Below the pieces are notes generated by a model. The model was not told the origin of the DNA. It saw only the letters and a list, made by a program, of their open reading frames with translations, and made no database searches. Position numbers and translations under genes: made by a program. A stretch of 10,607 nucleotides of DNA from Verrucomicrobia bacterium UBA2460 (lineage in GTDB: Bacteria; Verrucomicrobiota; Verrucomicrobiia; Methylacidiphilales; Verrucolacustridaceae): the NCBI GenBank assembly GCA_002342345.1, contig DDPU01000042.1, positions 7,342 through 17,948 of the forward strand, written 5' to 3'. Positions 1 to 4,520 of this stretch are shown one piece after another; positions within the stretch are counted from its first letter, which is position 1, and every line of letters begins with the position of its first letter.

Positions 1-371
1 GGAAGAATTCCCAACTCGAGATCCCCGCGATGGATATTTCCGTCCCGTCCGCGCATCGGCCCGAGCCGTGAGCCCAAATACGTCCGCACCGCATCCACCA
101 GGGGTTCGCCAAAGGCCAGCCGCCCAGCCATGTCCCGGATCAGCGGCGCGTAGACATCCCCTTTTCGCAAATTCAGCCCGCCGGCCGCGCTAAAAGCTTC
201 CTGACCCCGCCCCAGATACACCCCCCCGACAATCCGGCCTGCGCGGTAGAGACTGCCCAGCTTGTCCTCCACCAACCGGGCGCGAAGCATGCTCCGTCCC
301 AGCATTTCCGTCGGATCCTGCTTCTTGGGTGCGCTCGGACGCTCCAGCACCCGAGGCGTTCGTGTGGCCAT
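1..371 (-). CDS. Thiamine-diphosphate dehydrogenase E1 component, alpha subunit (N-terminal part, truncated by window edge)
   Basis: The first 123 residues of a 2-oxoacid dehydrogenase E1 alpha subunit are present; the gene runs off the left edge. Proteins of this family bind thiamine diphosphate together with a beta subunit and decarboxylate pyruvate, acetoin or branched 2-oxoacids in the cytoplasm, passing the acyl group to a lipoyl E2. Visible landmarks are the early helix MLRARLVEDKLGSLYRAGRI, the YLGRGQEA segment, the D-V-Y-A-P-L-I-R-D segment, and GRDGNIHRGD near residues 109-118, which corresponds to the GRDGNMH type of motif in pyruvate/acetoin-type E1 alpha. The thiamine-diphosphate GDG...N motif lies beyond the edge. 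The ATG at 369-371 follows a basic, proline-containing tail of about 20 residues and has no Shine-Dalgarno. Substrate (pyruvate, acetoin or branched-chain) cannot be settled from this part. Confidence 0.85.
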   Translation of the reverse strand, partial: MATRTPRVLERPSAPKKQDPTEMLGRSMLRARLVEDKLGSLYRAGRIVGGVYLGRGQEAFSAAGGLNLRKGDVYAPLIRDMAGRLAFGEPLVDAVRTYLGSRLGPMRGRDGNIHRGDLELGIL

Positions 372-377
372 TTCAGG

Positions 378-405
378 ATTTTACCCCGCTCCCTCCGCCC
401 GCCAA
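378..405 (-). promoter_or_regulatory. Possible promoter of the E1 alpha gene, positioned for a leaderless transcript
   Basis: On the minus strand a TTGGCG hexamer (400-405) and a TAAAAT hexamer (378-383) are separated by 16 bp, close to the sigma-70 pattern. The -10-like box ends only 6 bp before the ATG, so a transcript would begin at or near the start codon. This is a pattern match only; the gene could instead be read from the upstream cyclic-nucleotide-domain gene. Confidence 0.3.
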
Positions 406-411
406 GCCCGT

Positions 412-433
412 CATCGTAGTTAGATCAACGATG
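412..433. repeat. 6-bp inverted repeat with 10-nt loop in the gap between two minus-strand genes
   Basis: CATCGT at 412-417 is the exact reverse complement of ACGATG at 428-433. No run of T follows on the minus strand, so it is not a convincing intrinsic terminator. It could be an operator half-site pair or chance, given the short arms. Confidence 0.35.
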
Positions 434-463
434 GAAACTTACTGAAACTTAATCTGAAAACTT
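434..463. repeat. Short direct repeats (GAAACTTA) at 10-bp spacing
   Basis: GAAACTTA occurs at 434-441 and again at 444-451, exactly one helical turn apart, and a relaxed copy GAAAACTT follows at 456-463. They lie just 3' of the cyclic-nucleotide-domain gene and upstream of the E1 alpha gene in minus-strand orientation. Helically phased repeats of this kind often bind a regulator, but no protein is identified here. Confidence 0.4.
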
Positions 464-466
464 CAA

Positions 467-949
467 CTAAACCGCCCAATCCCCGTACATTTTTTCCAGC
501 GCTTTGCGCACCGCCGCCTCGGTCTTCGGCTCGGCGCTGACCCCCTGGAGAACCGGAAGCTTGTCGAGCAGTCCCACCAGCCGGCGGGCAAGCGATTCCA
601 TCATCTTTTTTTGAAACCGCCCGCGGGAGCCGGATCCTCCGCCCAACAACGCCCGCACCTTGGCCGCCGGCACGCTCCAAGCCTTCACCGGCGTCTCCGC
701 CACCACCGTTGCCGATCTCCGGTGGCCCGTCAGGATGGAAAGTTCTCCGATGAGTTGCCCGCCACCGGGACGGGCCAGCACCAGTGGCTCCCTACCGCTG
801 ATTCTTTTCTCCACGCGAGCCCGACCGGCAAGAAGGATGAGAAGTTCCCGGGCCTTGTCCCCCTCGGCCACCATCACCTCGCCCCGGCCAAACGACAACA
901 TCTTTCCCGAAGGAAAGATACTTTTCCATTTGCCCGCTCCGGACGCCAT
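467..949 (-). CDS. Stand-alone cyclic nucleotide-binding domain protein (CRP-type sensor domain without HTH)
   Basis: A 160-residue protein made almost entirely of one cNMP-binding beta barrel (about residues 18-102). The phosphate-binding cassette is readable as IGEL at 67-70 followed by R78-S79-A80-T81, the same arrangement as E. coli CRP, whose G-E and R-S residues hold the cyclic phosphate. The remaining ~58 residues are a basic helix pair (RFQKKMMESLARRL onward) and end before any DNA-binding domain, so it is probably a sensor or partner-binding protein in the cytoplasm, not a transcription factor. The start at 947-949 gives a 17-residue lead-in; the ATG of Met17 (899-901) is a plausible alternative. 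It lies 45 bp from the divergent CDF gene and 95 bp upstream of the E1 alpha gene. The ligand (cAMP, cGMP or other) is not determinable. Confidence 0.8.
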   Translation of the reverse strand: MASGAGKWKSIFPSGKMLSFGRGEVMVAEGDKARELLILLAGRARVEKRISGREPLVLARPGGGQLIGELSILTGHRRSATVVAETPVKAWSVPAAKVRALLGGGSGSRGRFQKKMMESLARRLVGLLDKLPVLQGVSAEPKTEAAVRKALEKMYGDWAV

Positions 950-994
950 CCCAACACTCTACCCCAGATTGACCACCCCGTTCCAGCCCCGCCG

Positions 995-1882
995 ATGACC
1001 GACCCCCGCACCGCCGGCACCCGGGAAAAAAACCTTCTCCTTGGGGCGGCCTTTTGCGCCCTGGACGTCCTCCTCATGACCGGCGCCGCCTGGTACTCCG
1101 AATCTCTGGCCATCCTCGGTGATCTTCTGAAGGAGAGCACCGATTTTCTCGCCGTCCTCGCCTCTTACCTCACGGTTCTCGCCCTGCGCAAAGCGCCCGG
1201 CCACCGCTTTGGCTACGGGATCGGAAAGCTCGAGAACCTCGTCAGCCTCTTCATCGGACTTGTCATGGTGGGCTGTTCCCTCTTCCTGCTCACCAAGGTG
1301 GTGAATCACTTTCACCATCCGGTCCCCACCGAGGGCACTTTGCCGGGGATTCTCATCTTTGCGGCGTATGCCGGCATCGGCTTTGGTATCTGGACCCGTA
1401 ACCGCTGGATTCTCCGCCATCAACACTCCCCAATCATCGAATCCCAGGCCCGGCTTTGGTTCTCCAAGGCCAGCTTCGACGCGCTGATGGCCACGGCCCT
1501 GGTTTTGGAACTCCTTTTCCGCGACCAGCCCTGGAGCTTCTATCTCGACCCACTCGCCTCCCTTCTCGGGGTCGGATTCATGCTCCACGCCGCCTATGCT
1601 ATTTTCTCTTCCTCCGTCGATGACCTGATGGACGCCACCCTGGGGGAAACCACCCAGCTTCAGATTCTCAAACAACTGGTCCGCCACATCGACGACTACG
1701 AACGCATCCACAAGGTCCGCAGCCGCCGCTCCGGCTCGCATATTTTCGTGGAGGTTTTTCTGGAGTTCGCCCCCGACCTGCGGATGGCCGAGACGCAAAA
1801 ACGGATCCACCGTCTCCGCTATGCCATCGCCGAAACCGTTCCCGGGGCGGAGGTTTCCATCCTCCCCCACCCGCCCTCTTAA
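995..1882 (+). CDS. Cation diffusion facilitator (CDF) family transporter with non-canonical metal-site residues
   Basis: A 295-residue inner-membrane protein of normal CDF length: six predicted helices, then a small cytoplasmic domain from about residue 210. Family hallmarks are SESLAILGD in helix 2, HRFGYGIGKLE (70-80) between helices 2 and 3, and LDPLASLLGVG...DDLMDATL (184-216) in helix 6 and the linker. CDF proteins usually expel Zn2+, Fe2+, Mn2+, Co2+ or Cd2+ in exchange for protons. Here the two ligand pairs read K46-x3-D50 in helix 2 and K158-x3-D162 in helix 5, where H/D-x3-D and H-x3-D are usual. The C-terminal domain also appears to lack most of the histidines used by YiiP. Substrate is therefore uncertain. 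The ATG at 995 was chosen because homology starts just after it; the open frame extends upstream to 611 but overlaps the opposite gene. No Shine-Dalgarno. It diverges from the cNMP-domain gene. Confidence 0.85.
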   Translation: MTDPRTAGTREKNLLLGAAFCALDVLLMTGAAWYSESLAILGDLLKESTDFLAVLASYLTVLALRKAPGHRFGYGIGKLENLVSLFIGLVMVGCSLFLLTKVVNHFHHPVPTEGTLPGILIFAAYAGIGFGIWTRNRWILRHQHSPIIESQARLWFSKASFDALMATALVLELLFRDQPWSFYLDPLASLLGVGFMLHAAYAIFSSSVDDLMDATLGETTQLQILKQLVRHIDDYERIHKVRSRRSGSHIFVEVFLEFAPDLRMAETQKRIHRLRYAIAETVPGAEVSILPHPPS

Positions 1883-1949
1883 TCGGGAAAGATTTTTTGT
1901 ATTCCGACTCGGTGCCCAAACCTAATCGTAAACGTAAACGAAAAACCGG
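1883..1949. other. Convergent intergenic gap with a CGTAAA tandem repeat
   Basis: This 67-bp gap lies between the 3' ends of the CDF gene and the epimerase gene. It contains CGTAAACGTAAACG (1927-1940), two tandem copies of a 6-bp unit plus two bases. A weak A/T-only pairing around 1940-1960 (GAAAAA with TTTTTC) spans the epimerase stop codon. No convincing intrinsic terminator is visible on either strand. Confidence 0.4.
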
Positions 1950-2909
1950 CTATTTTTTCTTCCTGCTTGAAGCCTTGATTCGCCCCCGCGTCAGCCATCC
2001 CGAATGGAAATAATCCTCCAACCCCTCCTCCAGGCTGTATTTCGGCTCGATCTTTAGGTCCCGCTTGGTTGCCGCCATGTCCGCCTCGGTATGCGGCTGA
2101 TAGAACGGATAGGGGCAGTCAAAATACTCCGGTTTCAGCTTTGTTTTCAGCACCTTGTTCAGGCCATCGATCATTTCGTTGAAACTGCGGGGCTGGCCGG
2201 ATCCCGCATTCCACACCCCGCTCTTGCCCGACTTCAGCGCCGCGATCGTCATCGCCACGATGTCTTTCACGTAAACAAAGTCCCGTTTTTGCTCGCCGTA
2301 TTTGAAGATCCTCGGCCTTTTTCCGGCCAGCATCTGCCCCGCCAGGTGCCAAGCCATGCTCGCCGGCACTCCTTTGTGCCCCTCCCGTGGTCCATACACG
2401 TTGAAGTATCGTAGCCCCGCAATCTGCCAGCCAGCCTCCTCCGCCTTCACCACCCGCGCCAGGTTTTCCAGCTGTACTTTGGAGAAAGCATAGGCGTTGG
2501 CCGGAGCTAACGGATCGCCGATCCGGTTTACTCCCGCTCGGATCCCGTAGGTCGCCGCACTGGAAGCATAGACGATCGGCGTCTTCTCGGGACGCAGATA
2601 ATTCAGCAGGCGGCGGAACCCCTCCACATTGTCATGGGTCTGGATTTTCTGGTCCTGAAGGGTGGTGTCCGTGATCGAGGCCAGATGAAACATCGCTTCC
2701 GGTCTGCGCCCCCGAAATTCCGCCTCCCAGTCCATTCGGGACACGTCCCCTGCCACAAAGTCACCCCGATATCCTTCCAAATTGGGAAACGATCCACTCC
2801 GGAAATCGTCGATCACCGTCAGCGAGGCTGAAGGAAACTCCTCCTGAAGACGAAGAACAAGGTTGGAGCCAATAAATCCAGCCCCTCCGGTTATCCAAAT
2901 CGACTTCAT
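1950..2909 (-). CDS. hldD: ADP-L-glycero-D-manno-heptose 6-epimerase (HldD/RfaD family)
   Basis: A 319-residue short-chain dehydrogenase/reductase-type epimerase. HldD converts ADP-D-glycero-D-manno-heptose to the L-glycero epimer in the cytoplasm, the last step in making the heptose donor for the LPS inner core. The NAD(P) fold opens with GGAGFIG at 8-14; Y140-x3-K144 is the catalytic pair and SS at 116-117 supplies the serine. The diagnostic segment is RYFNVYGPREGHKG (167-180), whose GHKG is typical of HldD. HTEADMAATKRDL near the C-terminus matches the family's Q/T-x-AD region. A basic SSRKKK tail ends the chain. The ATG at 2907-2909 was chosen because it lies 7 residues before the glycine motif; the open frame reaches 2945 but those 12 codons have no support. 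It diverges from the lipid A deacylase gene, so two LPS genes share one control region. Another sugar-nucleotide epimerase remains possible. Confidence 0.82.
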   Translation of the reverse strand: MKSIWITGGAGFIGSNLVLRLQEEFPSASLTVIDDFRSGSFPNLEGYRGDFVAGDVSRMDWEAEFRGRRPEAMFHLASITDTTLQDQKIQTHDNVEGFRRLLNYLRPEKTPIVYASSAATYGIRAGVNRIGDPLAPANAYAFSKVQLENLARVVKAEEAGWQIAGLRYFNVYGPREGHKGVPASMAWHLAGQMLAGKRPRIFKYGEQKRDFVYVKDIVAMTIAALKSGKSGVWNAGSGQPRSFNEMIDGLNKVLKTKLKPEYFDCPYPFYQPHTEADMAATKRDLKIEPKYSLEEGLEDYFHSGWLTRGRIKASSRKKK

Positions 2910-3029
2910 CTTTTTAAGGTTATATAGATAAAAAGTTATTCCCAAATAAAAAAATAGCCGCTAGAGAAAACGATAACTTTGACAAATATTGATCAGATAA
3001 CCATGCTCAACAACAAGTTAAAGATTTTT
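2910..3029. promoter_or_regulatory. AT-rich divergent promoter region between the epimerase and lipid A deacylase genes
   Basis: The spacer is markedly richer in A/T than its GC-rich flanks. On the minus strand TATATA (2921-2926) lies 11 bp before the epimerase ATG, with only a poor -35 candidate near 2943-2949. On the plus strand a perfect TTGACA occurs at 2979-2984; 17 bp downstream is CATGCT (3002-3007), which keeps the A2, T3 and T6 positions of a -10 box. If used, the deacylase transcript would start about 15 nt before the ATG at 3030. Both assignments are pattern matches. Confidence 0.4.
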
Positions 3030-3650
3030 ATGGGAACGAAAAAATACCTTCAAAGGGCCTTTATCTTGGCGATTTCTTGGTCTTTATTCACAACTTGTTG
3101 GGCACAGGAAAAAGCCTCTGAACCAGGTTCCCCCATGTTTGGAGAGAATGTTGTCACCCTTTCTGCGGAAACCGCCGGCCTGTTCTCCATCGGGAACTCC
3201 AACGACTACCGCTACCTCCCCCAACTGATCACCGTGGGATGGCAGTTGGACGAAATCGGCAATGAGGATTGGACCAGGGGTAACACGGAATTTCTGTTTA
3301 GCGGGATGTACGCCCCCGTCATCCATGGCCCTAACCCTTGGTTTACCGGGGGCCTCTTTGGCCCCCGCTACAACTTCATTCAGGAAGGCTGGCCGGTCAT
3401 CCCCTATCTCGAGTCCCGGGTCGGCTTCATGTTCACCAACGCCACCGGTGCACCCGACTCCCAAGGCCAGGACTTCTGTTTCAGCTTTACCATCGGGGCC
3501 GGAATCCGGATCCCGGTGACAGAGCAGCTTTCGGTCAACCTCGGCGCCCTTTATCAGCACATCTCCAACGGAGGCCTTTCCGAACCGGAACACGAAAACG
3601 TGGGCCTCGACTCACTTGGCCCCACCCTCTCGGTTAACTGGACGTTTTAA
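3030..3650 (+). CDS. pagL: Acyloxyacyl hydrolase / lipid A 3-O-deacylase (PagL-like outer-membrane beta barrel)
   Basis: A 206-residue exported protein. PagL is an eight-stranded outer-membrane barrel that removes the 3-O-linked acyl chain of lipid A, tempering endotoxicity and membrane packing. A signal peptide is clear: KK at 4-5, a hydrophobic core FILAISWSLF, and likely cleavage after CWA at residue 25. The mature part alternates aromatic and polar residues and ends in WTF, as barrel proteins do. The catalytic signature is YQHISNGGL with H177 and S179. The third, acidic residue is less clear: D194 or one of E185, E187, E189. The start at 3030 gives a standard signal peptide; ATG 3003 and TTG 2979 are in-frame alternatives, but the TTG sits inside a perfect -35 hexamer. 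The first ~60 bp are A/T-rich, unlike the rest. It is divergent from the heptose epimerase gene. Confidence 0.72.
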   Translation: MGTKKYLQRAFILAISWSLFTTCWAQEKASEPGSPMFGENVVTLSAETAGLFSIGNSNDYRYLPQLITVGWQLDEIGNEDWTRGNTEFLFSGMYAPVIHGPNPWFTGGLFGPRYNFIQEGWPVIPYLESRVGFMFTNATGAPDSQGQDFCFSFTIGAGIRIPVTEQLSVNLGALYQHISNGGLSEPEHENVGLDSLGPTLSVNWTF

Positions 3651-3709
3651 GATCTTTTTCGAATCCAACCTTCCACATTTCTTAATCCTCAGCCTAATCC
3701 CCATCGATC

Positions 3710-3739
3710 GGTTTTCTCCCCAACTTATTCACATATCAC
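3710..3739. repeat. Imperfect 30-bp direct repeat, copy 1
   Basis: Aligned without gaps to 3801-3830, 24 of 30 positions agree. The best-conserved core is AACTTATTCACATATCAC (3722-3739), which matches copy 2 at 16 of 18 positions. The copies start 91 bp apart. Confidence 0.6.
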
Positions 3740-3747
3740 AGGGATCC

Positions 3748-3777
3748 TTGAAACTAGCTGATGGCTAGGGATATGCC
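3748..3777 (+). promoter_or_regulatory. Possible promoter of the AttEFGH-like operon with an operator-like inverted repeat in its spacer
   Basis: TTGAAA (3748-3753) resembles a -35 box. ATATGC or TATGCC, 17 or 18 bp downstream, is a poor -10. Between them lies CTAGC-5 nt-GCTAG (3754-3758 and 3764-3768), a perfect 5-bp dyad placed where a repressor would interfere. The -10 match is weak, so the promoter call is tentative. Confidence 0.3.
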
Positions 3778-3800
3778 TTCGGTTTACTGTCTCGGTTTAT

Positions 3801-3830
3801 GGGTTTTTTCCTAACTTGTTCACTTATCAC
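3801..3830. repeat. Imperfect 30-bp direct repeat, copy 2
   Basis: Second copy of the repeat at 3710-3739; its core is AACTTGTTCACTTATCAC (3813-3830). It ends 16 bp before the ATPase start codon, so in RNA it would sit in or next to the leader and ribosome-loading region. Confidence 0.6.
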
Positions 3831-3846
3831 GTAGACCCGCTTTTTT

Positions 3847-4512
3847 ATGCTCGAAACGCGCGATCTTCATAAAATTTACCAGTCCGGGGATGCCCGGGTG
3901 GAGGCTCTCCGTGGCATCACCCTAAAAATCCTGTCCGGAGAAATCGTGGCCATCACCGGACCCAGCGGCTGCGGGAAAAGCACTCTTCTCCACATCCTCG
4001 GTGCCCTCGACACCCCTTCTTCAGGACAGGCCTATATCGATGGGCTGCCCCTGCACTCGATGAACGACGATGCCCTGACCGGGCTTCGTCAGCTGAAAAT
4101 CGGCTTCGTCTTCCAGTTTTTCCATCTTCTTCCCACCTTGACCGTGGAGGAGAACGTCCTTCTTCCTCTTCTACTCTCCGGGCGGGCCGATGCTCTGGGT
4201 AAATCCCGTGCCCGGGACCTCCTCGAGACCGTCGGTCTGGCCGACCGCACCCATCACCGCCCCCACCAGCTTTCCGGCGGCCAACTCCAGCGTGCCGCCC
4301 TCGCTCGCGCCCTTGTGCACCGCCCCTCCGTCCTCCTCGCCGACGAGCCCACCGGAAATCTCGACTCCGCATCCAGTGCCGCCGTCATTAATCTCCTCAC
4401 CTCCCTGTCCCGGAAGGAAAAAACCACCGTGATCCTCGTCACCCATAGCGAGGAGGTGGCCAAGGCCGCCGACCGCCGGATCCGCCTGGTCGACGGCCGC
4501 ATCCACTCCTAA
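3847..4512 (+). CDS. ABC transporter ATP-binding protein (MacB/LolD type; AttE-like by context)
   Basis: A complete 221-residue nucleotide-binding subunit that would power the FtsX-type permease encoded next, on the cytoplasmic face of the inner membrane. All motifs are intact: Walker A GPSGCGKST (38-46), Q-loop Q90 in FVFQFFHLLP, signature LSGGQLQR (142-149), Walker B VLLADEPTGNLD (162-173) with catalytic E167, and switch H200 in VTHSEE. The run GNLD and the length are typical of the type VII (MacB/LolCDE/AttE) ATPases, which transmit force to a periplasmic domain instead of pumping through the membrane. The stop codon is 8 bp before the permease start, so the two are surely co-transcribed. 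The ATG at 3847 has only CCGCTTTTTT before it and no Shine-Dalgarno. LolD alone is less likely because an AttH-like gene follows two genes later. Confidence 0.92.
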   Translation: MLETRDLHKIYQSGDARVEALRGITLKILSGEIVAITGPSGCGKSTLLHILGALDTPSSGQAYIDGLPLHSMNDDALTGLRQLKIGFVFQFFHLLPTLTVEENVLLPLLLSGRADALGKSRARDLLETVGLADRTHHRPHQLSGGQLQRAALARALVHRPSVLLADEPTGNLDSASSAAVINLLTSLSRKEKTTVILVTHSEEVAKAADRRIRLVDGRIHS

Positions 4513-4520
4513 GCCTCTCC

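Larger units (their letters stand above)
3651..3846. other. Intergenic region with repeats upstream of the ABC transporter operon
   Basis: This 196-bp gap holds no credible ORF. It contains the two-copy 30-bp repeat, TCGGTTTA at 3779-3786 and 3792-3799 (13 bp apart), the inverted repeat CTAGC/GCTAG, and a possible promoter. No hairpin followed by a T run is seen after the deacylase gene. The density of small repeats suggests regulatory DNA for the downstream operon. Confidence 0.5.

Noticed and set aside
611..994. N-terminal extension of the CDF frame
   Set aside because: It overlaps the cNMP-domain gene on the other strand and has no hydrophobic or family sequence; CDF homology starts after 995.
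959..1870. 303-codon open frame on the minus strand opposite the CDF gene
   Set aside because: No recognisable motif; the opposite strand encodes a full-length CDF protein.
1940..1960. A/T hairpin as a bidirectional terminator between CDF and epimerase genes
   Set aside because: The stem consists almost wholly of A-T pairs and overlaps the epimerase stop codon; too weak to call.
2979..3029. TTG (2979) or ATG (3003) start of the deacylase
   Set aside because: The TTG is part of a perfect -35 hexamer, and either start would put 9-17 extra residues before a complete signal peptide. ATG 3003 is not fully excluded.
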